From positions 1,426,001 through 1,490,000 of the forward strand of contig OZ243964.1 in NCBI GenBank assembly GCA_965214635.1: a stretch of 64,000 bases of DNA. Direction: 5' to 3'. The DNA comes from Bin90 sp965214635. GTDB lineage: Bacteria; Chloroflexota; Dehalococcoidia; Lucifugimonadales; JADFKI01. Made by a program: the position numbers and the translations under genes. Of this stretch, positions 44,923-53,517 are shown one piece after another (positions within the stretch are counted from its first letter, which is position 1; each line of letters begins with the position of its first letter). Under the pieces are notes generated by a model. It searched no databases, was not told the origin of the DNA, and saw nothing but the letters and a program-made list of their open reading frames with translations.

Positions 44923-45372
44923 ATCGTTCCCTTCTCCCTCTGCTCATCATAGCCGACATTCTTACGGTTTGCCATACATTCACCGCTCGGAATTGCTCGT
45001 CGTAACCGACACGGTATTGCTAGACTAACACTACACGCCTTTAAAGATACTTGCGACGAACGGGTTGTCTTTTGGGATTGGAGAGTGAATGTTGGGTTTG
45101 AGGGAAATAGCGATGATTCTAGTGATAGGGTAACACCCGTCATCATTCCCTCGCCTTTGACGGAGAATGCTAGGACAGGGACGCTGACACTCACATACAA
45201 CGCCGCTGAACCTATCGCTCGCAGCGCGAAAGTGCGGCGCAGCGCCCGTTATGCTAACATCTTTGCGTACAATGTGCTTGCGGTTGTCGTCGCCGATACA
45301 TCTACGGCAGGCGCAGATGAGGAATCGGCGCACAGGGACGCTGTACACAGACGGGCAACTTGGAGGCGGAAA

Positions 45373-46152
45373 ATCGCAGGCATTTCGGTTAGCGGGGTCA
45401 GCCACCGTTACGAAGGGAGTGGCGCAAACGGTCGCACCGAGGCGCTGCGGAATGTGAGCATAGAGGTGGCGCAGTCCGAGTTCGTGTCGCTCATCGGGCC
45501 GAGCGGCTGTGGCAAGACCACGCTGCTGCGTGCCATCGGCGGACTGCTGCGGCCGAGCGAGGGGTGCGTGCAGTTCGACGGTGCACCACCCGCCGAGCTG
45601 CAGCGACAGGGGCGCATCGGGTTCGTGTTCCAAGACGCAGCCCTGCTGCCGTGGCGCACCGCGCTTGGCAATGTGTGCCTGCCCTTGCAGCTGAACCGCC
45701 TTCCCGGCGCTTACGCCGACGATGTGGCAGAGCGCGCGCTCAAATCCGTGGGCTTGGCGCAGTTCGCTGCATACTATCCGCATCAGCTGTCCGGCGGGAT
45801 GCGCCAGCGTGTTGCCTTGGCGAGGGCGCTGGCGCTGCAGCCAGATGTCTTGCTGATGGACGAACCCTTCGGCGCGCTTGACGAGATGACCCGCCAAGAT
45901 ATGCGCTACGAACTCGTGCGGCTGTGGGAGCGCCGCCGCGCAACGGTGCTGTTCGTTACCCACAGCATCGCAGAGGCGGCGCTGCTCTCCAACCGGGTGC
46001 TGGTGCTGTCTGACCACCCCGGTGAGGTCGTGGCAGACATTGCGATTGAGCTTGAGCGTCCGCGCCACGAAGCCATCGAGCGCACCGCCCGCTTCTTGGA
46101 ATACACCTACCGCATCCGAGACGCCCTGTCCTTAGGCCGCAACAAGCCCTGA
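45373..46152 (+). CDS. ABC transporter ATP-binding protein (nitrate/sulfonate/taurine type)
   Basis: The ATPase of an importer of the SsuB/TauB group, 259 residues. Walker A is GPSGCGKTT, the Q-loop lies in FVFQDAALLPW, the signature is LSGGMRQR, Walker B is LLMDEP and the switch histidine is in VTHS. The reading frame is open upstream to 45085, but the family starts at GISVSGVSHRYEG. No ATG, GTG or TTG occurs within 30 codons upstream, except a GTG at 45274 that lacks an SD. GGAGG lies exactly 6 nt before an ATC at 45373, so I place the start there. The region 44,923-45,372 holds no other gene. A permease follows. Confidence 0.87.
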   Translation: MAGISVSGVSHRYEGSGANGRTEALRNVSIEVAQSEFVSLIGPSGCGKTTLLRAIGGLLRPSEGCVQFDGAPPAELQRQGRIGFVFQDAALLPWRTALGNVCLPLQLNRLPGAYADDVAERALKSVGLAQFAAYYPHQLSGGMRQRVALARALALQPDVLLMDEPFGALDEMTRQDMRYELVRLWERRRATVLFVTHSIAEAALLSNRVLVLSDHPGEVVADIAIELERPRHEAIERTARFLEYTYRIRDALSLGRNKP

Positions 46153-46293
46153 CTTTAAGCTGTGCCCTAAGCTAATCTCTGCTAATCCTTATAGATAGCA
46201 TCGCGAATGTATCGGCGCTGCAAACACGGCCAATCCCCTGACTTTCATGATTGTGAATTAACATTGACTCGGAGCGCATCGGAGGCATTTAGG

Positions 46294-47133
46294 ATGGCGC
46301 GGGACAAGGCTGCCACATCGCCGCAATCGACAGCGCCGGCTGCGCAGCAGCACGGGCACGGGCGCAGCACCCGGAGCAAGATGGTGTTCGTGCTGCCGCC
46401 GGTGCTGGTGCTCGCAATAGGCGTGGGCGCGTGGGAAGTGTGGGCGCGTGTGGCGGCGGTGCCGGTCTATATTGCGCCTGCGCCGTCGGTGGTGTTCGCG
46501 CGGCTGTTCGGGGACATAGGCTTCTTTGCGGTGCACGGCGCAATCACGCTTGCGGAGGCGCTAGCTGGGTTTGCGCTTGGCGCAGTGGTGGCGTTCGCCG
46601 CCGCAACATTGATGGCACATTCACGGCTGATAGAACGAACCTTGCTGCCCATCGCCATACTCGTGAAGGTAACGCCCATCGTGGCGGTTGCGCCGCTGTT
46701 CGTCATATGGTTCGGCTTCGGCTCGCTGCCAAAGGTGCTAATCGCAAGCCTGATAACCTTCTTCCCCGTGCTGGTGAATGCGATGGTTGGCTTGCGTGCG
46801 GTGAACCCCGGCGCGATGGACTTTTTTCGCTCACTCGCCGTGTCGCCGGCGCAGATATACTTTCGGCTGCGGCTGCCCGGCTCGCTGCCCTACCTATTTG
46901 CGGCGTTTCGCATATCCATACCGCTCGCCGTCATAGGCGCGGTCATCGCCGAATGGTTCAGTGGCAACAGGGGCTTAGGCAGCGTCATCATCGTGGCGCA
47001 CAACAACTTGGACATGCCCACACTCTTCGCCGCCATCTTCGTGCTGGCGGTCATCGGCATTGCGCTCACAGCGCTCACGGCTGTGGTAGAGCGACGGGTG
47101 CTGTTCTGGCACGAGGCGAGCCTAGCGGTGTAA
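46294..47133 (+). CDS. ABC transporter permease (nitrate/sulfonate/taurine type)
   Basis: Membrane partner of the ATPase 140 bases upstream, about 279 residues with six helices. The EAA-like loop lies near residues 180-200 (AVNPGAMDFFRSLAVSPAQIYFRLRLPG), where the ATPase docks, and EWFSGNRGLG is typical of the TauC/SsuC family. GGAGG precedes the ATG by 8 nt. The periplasmic binding protein is not in this window, so the substrate is unknown; pyrimidine precursor (ThiY-type) uptake is another option. Confidence 0.88.
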   Translation: MARDKAATSPQSTAPAAQQHGHGRSTRSKMVFVLPPVLVLAIGVGAWEVWARVAAVPVYIAPAPSVVFARLFGDIGFFAVHGAITLAEALAGFALGAVVAFAAATLMAHSRLIERTLLPIAILVKVTPIVAVAPLFVIWFGFGSLPKVLIASLITFFPVLVNAMVGLRAVNPGAMDFFRSLAVSPAQIYFRLRLPGSLPYLFAAFRISIPLAVIGAVIAEWFSGNRGLGSVIIVAHNNLDMPTLFAAIFVLAVIGIALTALTAVVERRVLFWHEASLAV

Positions 47134-47191
47134 GGCTATTCTCGTATACTCGTTATGCCTACAAGGAGAATGCGGTGCAGGCATCAGATAC

Positions 47192-47244
47192 ACCCCCACC
47201 ACAGAGGGTGTTAAGATGCTTAACTCATCGCCTAGCGTGGGGGT
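47192..47244. other. nested palindromic region between permease and rplT
   Basis: An outer 8-base pair, ACCCCCAC and GTGGGGGT, encloses an inner hairpin GTTAAG-ATG-CTTAAC. It lies between convergent genes and could act as a terminator on both strands, but there is no U run. Confidence 0.35.
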
Positions 47245-47274
47245 TACGGATGCGGGCGTCTAGGGGATGTGCGC

Positions 47275-47640
47275 TTACGCTGCGGTTTCCAGATGCTCTT
47301 GTGCGCGTGCGGCGATGCGGCTGAACGCCTGCGGATCTTGGATGGCGAGGTCAGCGAGCATCTTGCGGTTGATGTCCACTCCGGCGAGCCGCAAGCCGTA
47401 TATCAGACGGCTGTACGACAGCCCATTGGCGCGCGCAGCTGCGTTGATGCGGATGTTCCACAGCTTGCGCATATCGCCCTTCTTCTCTTTGCGGTGCGCG
47501 TATGAGTAGGCGAGGGCGTGGATGACCGATTCGTGTGCGCGGCGATAGAGCGTGTGGCGCACGCCCTGGTGTCCCTTGGTCGCCTTGAGCAGCTTCTTGT
47601 GACGGCGGCGCTTGTTTGTACCGCGCTTGATTCTAGTCAT
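47275..47640 (-). CDS. rplT: 50S ribosomal protein L20
   Basis: Binds 23S rRNA early in large-subunit assembly. The sequence TRIKRGTNKRRRHKKLLKATKGHQG, rich in Arg and Lys, and ALAYSYAHRKEKKGDMRKLWNIRINAAAR are unmistakable. The length of 121 residues is normal. The frame is open to 47772, but L20 proteins begin at the ATG at 47640, with AGGAG about 11 nt upstream. Neither rpmI nor infC, the usual neighbours, lies upstream; the next gene there is alkA. The L20 gene has its own promoter. Confidence 0.98.
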   Translation of the reverse strand: MTRIKRGTNKRRRHKKLLKATKGHQGVRHTLYRRAHESVIHALAYSYAHRKEKKGDMRKLWNIRINAAARANGLSYSRLIYGLRLAGVDINRKMLADLAIQDPQAFSRIAARAQEHLETAA

Positions 47641-47719
47641 TGGGATCCGGCTCCTTGTGAACATACGCACTGGCGTGAACATACACACTGAGCGCAGCAA
47701 GAGTGCGCCCAGACACCTA

Positions 47720-47725
47720 ATTATA
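47720..47725 (-). promoter_or_regulatory. -10 element for rplT
   Basis: A perfect TATAAT on the minus strand, 80 bases before the rplT start; the -35 is poor. The leader holds a 10-base direct repeat, GTGAACATAC, 17 bases apart. Confidence 0.4.
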
Positions 47726-47887
47726 GCGCGCCCAGCAGAGAATTGCAGCCATTTCCTATCGACCAAAAGCAAGGGGCAGCGTTTCCATCCAGTTCCGTCG
47801 ATGGGATACTTTCCCTTCGACAGGCGCTGAAATTATGCCCAACTTGCTCGACGACTGAAATACCGACAGACAGACTCGCTTGACGCG

Positions 47888-48844
47888 CTATCGCTGTCCC
47901 AAAAACTCGGCGAACCGCCCTGCGCGCGCAGCGCCGAACAGATAGGTGGTTACATAGCTCCGATAGGGCGACCAGCGTTCGGAGTATGCCAGTGCGTCCG
48001 CCGGCGTCATCGGCGTGCCGTCGCCTGCTAGCGCGCCCATCATCCGTTGCAGCGCAAGGTCGCCTACGGGGAATCCGTCCGGATGCCCTAGCGCGCGTAT
48101 GAGCATCCAATGTGCGGTCCACGGACCCACGCCGCGCAGTGCGGTCAGCCGCGCTATCACCTCATCGTCCGGCAGCCCGCGCAATCCCTCGAGCTGCAGC
48201 GACCCATCCGCCACCTGCGCCGATATGTCCACTATGTACTCCGCCTTGCGACGGCTGAACTTGATGGAGCGCAAACGCTCTACGCCCGCAGTCGCTATCG
48301 CAGCCGGCTGTGGGAAAGCGTAAAGCGTGTCATCCCCACGCGGCATCTGCTCGCCGTAGGTCTCTATGAGCAGGTTGCGGAGCATCCGCGCCACATGCGT
48401 GCTGACCTGCTGCCCCAAGATGGCGAGGACGAGCGCCTCGTATGCGGTGGGCGTTCGCATCGGGCGCAAGCCGCGCATCGCACCCACCAGCGGCGCAAGC
48501 TGCGGGTCTGACTGCGCCATATCGTAGAACGGCACAATATCATCGTCCACGCCCAGCATCCAGCGCAGTTGCCGATGCGCCTCTGCGAGTGCGTCCGACG
48601 CCAGTGAGACATGCTCCGGCGACGGCGTCAGACACACTTCGATTTGCGGGGCGTCTATGCTGCCCGTCGAGCGCACACATGCCAGCACAAGCTTGCCGCA
48701 CGGCGACAACACCCGCCGCAGCACTCCATCTGCAAACTCGTCTGCGGCGTGGCGGGTGTGAAAGTAGGTCATGCAGCCCACGCTCAGACCGAAGTCGAAC
48801 GGCGGCTGCGGCGCTATGTGGAGCTTGTACACAGATGCGCTCAC
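47888..48844 (-). CDS. DNA-3-methyladenine glycosylase (AlkA-type HhH-GPD)
   Basis: A base-excision glycosylase of 318 residues. The core holds helix-hairpin-helix-GPD: LRGVGPWTAHWMLIRALG followed by FPVGDLALQ, whose aspartate is catalytic. ALVLAILGQQVS is the family helix before it. No iron-sulfur cluster cysteines are seen at the end. It starts with GTG, overlapping the DUF4389 stop as GTGA, so translation is coupled. Confidence 0.9.
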   Translation of the reverse strand: MSASVYKLHIAPQPPFDFGLSVGCMTYFHTRHAADEFADGVLRRVLSPCGKLVLACVRSTGSIDAPQIEVCLTPSPEHVSLASDALAEAHRQLRWMLGVDDDIVPFYDMAQSDPQLAPLVGAMRGLRPMRTPTAYEALVLAILGQQVSTHVARMLRNLLIETYGEQMPRGDDTLYAFPQPAAIATAGVERLRSIKFSRRKAEYIVDISAQVADGSLQLEGLRGLPDDEVIARLTALRGVGPWTAHWMLIRALGHPDGFPVGDLALQRMMGALAGDGTPMTPADALAYSERWSPYRSYVTTYLFGAARAGRFAEFLGQR

Positions 48845-49605
48845 GGGTCCAAGCGGAATGGCGGGTAGTCGTCATAGAACAGCGCCATATACCCGCCTAC
48901 CCGCATGGAATAGCGATGCAAGCCCATCTGCAGGTCAAACATGTCGCGCGGGTAAAAGCCCTTGAACAGGTGCGTAACCGCCGCTATCAGCGCGAGTGCC
49001 CCGGTCATGCCTACCGCCAAAGCGACGCCGAAAATGATGTTGACGCCGTTGTTTGCTATCAGGTCTATGCCTATAGCCGCCAATCGCGTATTGCCCCAAT
49101 TCACCAGTTCCCACCCGATGCGAACATCGGCAATCATGTTCGACAGTGGCGCCGATACGCCCCCGACAAGCAGCAGCAGCGGGATATGCGGCAGCGCAAG
49201 CAGCCAAACCTTGAACAGCACCTTGATGCGCGACAGCCGTTCCTGGTACTGCACATACACATCTGCGGGATAGTCGTCCATAGGCGCAAGGCTGAACGGC
49301 GGATAGCGGTCTGTCCCCAGAGGCCTAAGTGCGTAGAACGACACGCGCCACCACCATCGCGCCACGCCCACATTGTAATAGAACATGGTCTTAGGATAGC
49401 GCCCGATGAAGAGTATTGCCCAAAATGATATATACCACACCGCCAAAGCCCCTATCGACAGCCCAATCAGCACTATGATGTGCGGTATCGCCAAAATCCA
49501 CTTTACCAGCCACAGCCAGCGGCTCAGATTCGGCGAAAGCTCGCCGCGTATGTTTAGCGGATAATCCGCCCTGTCCGCGTCTATTCTGAATTCAGATAAT
49601 GTCAT
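48841..49605 (-). CDS. DUF4389 membrane protein
   Basis: A 254-residue membrane protein with four helices arranged as two similar halves, each ending in a conserved cytoplasmic box: RYPKTMFYYNVGVARWWWRV with TDRYPPFSL, then FYPRDMFDLQMGLHRYSMRV with YDDYPPFRL. This internal duplication is the DUF4389 hallmark. The function is unknown. A strong AGGAGAGGAG precedes the ATG. It shares a transcript with the glycosylase gene downstream through a 4-base overlap. Confidence 0.9.
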   Translation of the reverse strand: MTLSEFRIDADRADYPLNIRGELSPNLSRWLWLVKWILAIPHIIVLIGLSIGALAVWYISFWAILFIGRYPKTMFYYNVGVARWWWRVSFYALRPLGTDRYPPFSLAPMDDYPADVYVQYQERLSRIKVLFKVWLLALPHIPLLLLVGGVSAPLSNMIADVRIGWELVNWGNTRLAAIGIDLIANNGVNIIFGVALAVGMTGALALIAAVTHLFKGFYPRDMFDLQMGLHRYSMRVGGYMALFYDDYPPFRLDP

Positions 49606-49768
49606 AGCCGTCTCCTCTCCTTATCGGTAACCAGCACCCGCCATCATCTGTATCCGCGCTGCTATTCCTGCCTGCCGCCTCAGCCCGTCCGCATGCGCCT
49701 ATCCTAGCATACCTTCAACCGAATGCAAGGTCGTCGGCTTGCCCTGCGACATTGCGCCCCGAATGCGC

Positions 49769-49774
49769 TATAAT
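49769..49774 (+). promoter_or_regulatory. -10 element before the cyclase gene
   Basis: A perfect TATAAT in GCTATAATCGCCCC, 84 bases before the ATG; no strong -35. Confidence 0.35.
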
Positions 49775-49857
49775 CGCCCCGTCAATCCCGCCACAAACAA
49801 GTCTGTGTTCTCCCCTGAAACCGAGCGCACCACACACACGATAGGAGGCGAGCTGCT

Positions 49858-50784
49858 ATGACCCTAACCCGAAGCATACCCACGAAAGCCGAAGTGCTGG
49901 CATACCTCAGCGAGCGCCGCAACTGGGGGCGGTGGGGCGACAAAGGCTCCGCTGGCGCAATCAACCTCATCGACGAGCAGAAGCGACTGCAAGCCGTCGG
50001 GCTGGTCGAAAAGGGGCGCGCCGTGTCGCTCAGCCGCCCGTTCCCGGTAACCCCCACCGCCGAGAATCCCCGTCCGGCGCAGCACTACATGCAAGTCTGG
50101 GACAGGCCCGGCAACTCCGGCGCCGCCGTGGATTACTACGGTCTGATATACCACGGCACCGCTGCCACACACATAGACGCCCTCTGCCATGTGTGGGACG
50201 AAAACGGCATGTGGGACGGGCGCAAGCCCGCAGATACGCTCACATTCGCGGGCGCTAACTACGGCAGCGTGGACGCATGGAGCGACGGTATCCTCACGCG
50301 CGGCGTTCTGCTAGATGTCCCGGCGCATCGCGGCAAGCCCTATGTAACCGTCGACGAACCCGTTCACGGCTGGGAGCTGGAAGACATCGTAAAGGCGCAG
50401 GGCGTAACCCTCGAACCCGGCGACGCAGTGATGGTCTATAGCGGGCGCGAAGCGTTCAGCGCCAAGCACGATGTTTGGGCGAACTCTGTCTCAGGCGAGC
50501 CGCGCCCCGGTTTGCACGCATCTTGCCTGCCCTTCGTGCGCGACAATGACATCGCCATCCTCGGGTGGGACATGATGGACGCCTCGCCCAACGAATACGA
50601 CATCGGCTGGAGCGTCCACGGCGTCATCTTCGCCTATGGCGTAGCGCTGCTGGACAACGCCCTGCTCGAGCCTCTGTCGGACGCCTGCGCCGAAGAGGGC
50701 AGGTATGAGTTCATGCTCACAATCAACCCTCTCAATGTCATCGGCGGCACCGGCTCCCCTGTCAACCCGATAGCCGTGTTCTAA
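49858..50784 (+). CDS. cyclase family protein (kynurenine formamidase-like)
   Basis: A metal-dependent hydrolase of the cyclase family, 308 residues. YHGTAATHIDALCHVW is the HxGTHxDxPxH-type metal motif with slight changes, and RGVLLDVPAHRG follows. Members hydrolyse N-formylkynurenine, isatin or cyclic amides; here the substrate is unknown. GGAGG lies about 8 nt before the ATG. It converges on nuoN, and the 219-base gap between them shows nothing clear. Confidence 0.88.
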   Translation: MTLTRSIPTKAEVLAYLSERRNWGRWGDKGSAGAINLIDEQKRLQAVGLVEKGRAVSLSRPFPVTPTAENPRPAQHYMQVWDRPGNSGAAVDYYGLIYHGTAATHIDALCHVWDENGMWDGRKPADTLTFAGANYGSVDAWSDGILTRGVLLDVPAHRGKPYVTVDEPVHGWELEDIVKAQGVTLEPGDAVMVYSGREAFSAKHDVWANSVSGEPRPGLHASCLPFVRDNDIAILGWDMMDASPNEYDIGWSVHGVIFAYGVALLDNALLEPLSDACAEEGRYEFMLTINPLNVIGGTGSPVNPIAVF

Positions 50785-51003
50785 TCATCATCCCACATAG
50801 TCATCCTAGCGGGGGAGCGTCATACAAGTTCCTTCGTATCTTAATGTGGGAAGGGCACGAGGGCACGGAGAAAGGGCATAGGACACAGGACGAGGGAATT
50901 GTGCAGCCATATATGCGCAAAGAGAGCCTTTCTTCCGCCTCAGGAAGCCCACCCAACGCCGACAGGTCTTGCGTCCAGCCCACCGAGGTAAGACTAGACT
51001 CGC

Positions 51004-52500
51004 CTAGCCCGCCGCGCGCAGCAGGGCTTCGCTGGCGTGCTGGATGGCGCTCATCAGCGGCGCAGGATATACGCCGAGCAGCACCATGCCAGCGAACAGC
51101 GCGCCTAGCAGGCCTTGCGTCAGGCGTGGCGCGCGGATGGGCGACGCATCCCCCGCTGGCTCGATGTACAACTGCCGCACCACCATCAGGTAGTAGTACA
51201 GCGAAATCAGGCTTGCGAATATCGCCACGCCTGCCACCCACAACAGCCCTTGTGCCGCTGCAGCGTTGAACAGGTAGAACTTGCTCGTGAACCCCACGAA
51301 CACGGGCAGCCCTGCAAGCGAAAACAGCGATGCGGCGAGCACAAGCCCCACCAACGGCGCACGGCGCGCCACGCCCGCCATCCCCGCGATGTCGTCGCTG
51401 CCCGTGGCGTTGTACACCACCGCGATGCACAAGAACGCCGCCATGTTCGTTACCGCATATGCTGCCAGATGCAGCATCACGCCGTTGGACGCCAGATGCG
51501 CTATGTCGCCCGCTGCGCCGCCGCTCGGTCCCCCGAATGCGTCTGTGTGCGCCAGCGCCGCAATCCCCATCAGCAGGTATCCCACCTGCCCCACGCTGCT
51601 GTACGCCAGCAGCCGCTTGAGATTGCGCTGCGCCAACGCCACAAAGTTGCCCAGCAGCATCGTTACTACCGCCAAGATGACTAGCAGCAGCTGCCACGAT
51701 TCCACGATGGGCATCAGCGCTTCACCGAACAACCGCAGCGCCAGCGCAAACGCCGCTGCCTTCGACCCCACCGCAAGGTGCGCCGTGATGGGTATGGGCG
51801 CGCCCTCGTATGCGTCCGGCGCCCACATATGGAACGGTACGGCGGCGACCTTGAAGCCTAGCCCCGCCACTAGCAGCCCCAAGCCCAGCAGCAGCGCCGG
51901 GCTGAGCGCATCTGCCGCCATAAGCGCCGCCGACATCTCGTCGAAGCGCGTCGTCCCCAGCGTCCCGTATATCTGGCTGATGCCATACAGCAGCAGCGCC
52001 GAAGAGAACGCCCCCAGCAGGATGTACTTCGTCGCTCCCTCGTTGGACTTGGCGGCGTAGCGGTCATACGCCACCAGCACATACAGGGCGAAGCTCAGCA
52101 GCTCCAGCGATATGTATGCCGTCAGCAGCTCGCCCGACGCCGCCAACAGCATCATCGCCACCACGCTGAACAGCAGGATGCCGTAGTACTCGCCCGGATG
52201 CTCCAGATGCTGTCGCACATAGTCCACCGACAGCATCACGACTGCGATGCCTATCAGGATGAACAGCGCCTTGAAGAATAGCGCATATCCGTCGATGCGG
52301 ATAGCCCCGCCGTAGAGCGAATCGTCCACGCCCCAAAGGAACGCTAGCGTGAAGACAAGTATCGCCGCAAGCCCGCCCAGCGCCACAAAGGGCAGCACAC
52401 GCTTGCGCCGCTCGGGCAAGAACAAGTCCAGCCCCAGCACCACAAACGCGAGGCCGGTTACAAGGAACTCCGGGGTGAGAAGGAGGAAGTTGTTGATCAT
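51004..52500 (-). CDS. nuoN: NADH-quinone oxidoreductase subunit N
   Basis: A proton-pumping membrane subunit of respiratory Complex I, 498 residues with about 14 helices. The antiporter-like core is visible: AGLGFKVAAVPFHMWAPDAYEG with its lysine, AVGSKAAAFALALRLF, and LLAYSSVGQVGYLLMG. The ATG at 52500 matches the family start; no Shine-Dalgarno precedes it. The IS element ends 42 bases upstream, and nuoM, the normal upstream neighbour, is 3.7 kb away beyond an island. Its promoter is therefore uncertain. Confidence 0.96.
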   Translation of the reverse strand: MINNFLLLTPEFLVTGLAFVVLGLDLFLPERRKRVLPFVALGGLAAILVFTLAFLWGVDDSLYGGAIRIDGYALFFKALFILIGIAVVMLSVDYVRQHLEHPGEYYGILLFSVVAMMLLAASGELLTAYISLELLSFALYVLVAYDRYAAKSNEGATKYILLGAFSSALLLYGISQIYGTLGTTRFDEMSAALMAADALSPALLLGLGLLVAGLGFKVAAVPFHMWAPDAYEGAPIPITAHLAVGSKAAAFALALRLFGEALMPIVESWQLLLVILAVVTMLLGNFVALAQRNLKRLLAYSSVGQVGYLLMGIAALAHTDAFGGPSGGAAGDIAHLASNGVMLHLAAYAVTNMAAFLCIAVVYNATGSDDIAGMAGVARRAPLVGLVLAASLFSLAGLPVFVGFTSKFYLFNAAAAQGLLWVAGVAIFASLISLYYYLMVVRQLYIEPAGDASPIRAPRLTQGLLGALFAGMVLLGVYPAPLMSAIQHASEALLRAAG

Positions 52501-52609
52501 ACTCTGTACGATACGACAATCGCAGGATATATTGCAATTTTTGGTATTCTCAACATACAGAGATAATGAGTTATAATATGTCATAACATCAAACACAGTG
52601 AGGTATCTT

Positions 52610-52894
52610 ATGGCCCGTGAACGTACCTATCGCCACGATATTCGCTGCATCGACTGCGGCTCTAACTGGATGCGCAAAAACGGACTAGCGCGCGGCAAGC
52701 AGTCTTACAGATGCGGAGACTGTGGTCGCCGCTACTTCCCAGAGGCTGCATATCACCGCCCCAGCGCTGCCCTCAAGGCACAGGCGGTTAAGATGTATCT
52801 GGAAGGCAGCAGTTTGAGCGCCGTAGGCAGAGTGTTTGGGTACAGCGCCACAGCGGTTCACGGGTGGGTGAAAAAAGGGGGCGTGAGGCATTAG
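52610..52894 (+). CDS. IS1-family InsA-like DNA-binding protein
   Basis: A 94-residue protein with a zinc ribbon (CIDCGS and CGDCGRRYF) followed by a helix-turn-helix (LSAVGRVFGYSATAVHGWVKK). It binds the element's ends and is the first half of the transposase. GAGG lies 6 nt before the ATG. The frame meets a run of six A and five G (52,870-52,880) where a -1 shift would enter insB. Confidence 0.9.
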   Translation: MARERTYRHDIRCIDCGSNWMRKNGLARGKQSYRCGDCGRRYFPEAAYHRPSAALKAQAVKMYLEGSSLSAVGRVFGYSATAVHGWVKKGGVRH

Positions 52895-53373
52895 AGCGTC
52901 TGCGGGAGCGTGGTCGTAGACGGACTGAGGGGGCAGAGGCGCAGCGTGCTGCTGCGGTGGTGTCCTGTGATGAGATGTGGACATACAAGCGTGCTCGGCG
53001 TGCGGAGTTGCGTGAAGATGTGTGGATATGGACAGCAGTGGTAGAAGAGGCTGACGGCAGCAGGTGGGTGGACTTTGAGGTGGGCGACCGCAGCGAGAGG
53101 ACATTCTTGCGCTTGTATGAGCGCTTACCGGATGCAGAGTTGTATCGCAGTGATGCATATCCTGTGTATCGGTGGTTTCCTCGCAACCGGCATGTGGTGG
53201 GGAAGGGAGGTGCGGTGAACTGGAATGAGGGGCTGCATTCGGTATGGCGAAGTAAGTTGAACCGATTAGTGCGTCGTACAAAGGGCTACACCAAGAGCAT
53301 ACAGATGCTGGTGTATTCGTTGGCGCTAGTGTGCTGGCATCGGTGGGTAAAATCCAATATCACTGCATGTTAA
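52864..53373 (+). CDS. IS1-family InsB-like DDE transposase domain
   Basis: A 169-residue catalytic part, read from a -1 frame after the A6 run. CDEMWTYK carries the first aspartate, RSDAYPVYRWFP the second, and WNEGLHSVWRSKLNRLVRRTKGYTKS the glutamate and family end. In IS1 the active enzyme is the InsA-InsB fusion made by -1 frameshifting, and the layout here fits. The ATG at 52864 lies inside insA. Confidence 0.9.
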   Translation: MGEKRGREALERLRERGRRRTEGAEAQRAAAVVSCDEMWTYKRARRAELREDVWIWTAVVEEADGSRWVDFEVGDRSERTFLRLYERLPDAELYRSDAYPVYRWFPRNRHVVGKGGAVNWNEGLHSVWRSKLNRLVRRTKGYTKSIQMLVYSLALVCWHRWVKSNITAC

Positions 53374-53457
53374 GAATACCCAATTTTTTGCTTTACAGCA
53401 TCAAAGGATTAGTGTAATATTAAATGTGACCACCCCTACTAATTCGTTGGTAGGGCC

Positions 53458-53489
53458 GAGGCTATCTCTCCGGAGGTAGCCTCTGTTTT
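53458..53489 (+). terminator. terminator-like hairpin between the IS and the NYN gene
   Basis: A stem GAGGCTATCTC pairs with GAGGTAGCCTC (one mismatch) with a TCCG loop, then TGTTTTA. It may end transcription from the IS, or be a left-over part of the island. Confidence 0.65.
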
Positions 53490-53517
53490 ATGCCCAACTC
53501 ATTTCGTGGGTCTGCAG

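Larger units (their letters stand above)
52543..53380 (+). mobile_element. IS1-family insertion sequence
   Basis: An 838-bp element. Terminal inverted repeats start GGTATTCTCAACATACAG at the left and, on the other strand, GGTATTCTTAACATGCAG at the right (22 of 26 match). An exact 8-base target duplication, CAATTTTT, lies at 52535-52542 and 53381-53388. It carries two overlapping frames like insA and insB, with a slippery A6 run where they meet. Both look intact, so insertion is recent. It sits in the leader of nuoN. Confidence 0.95.
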
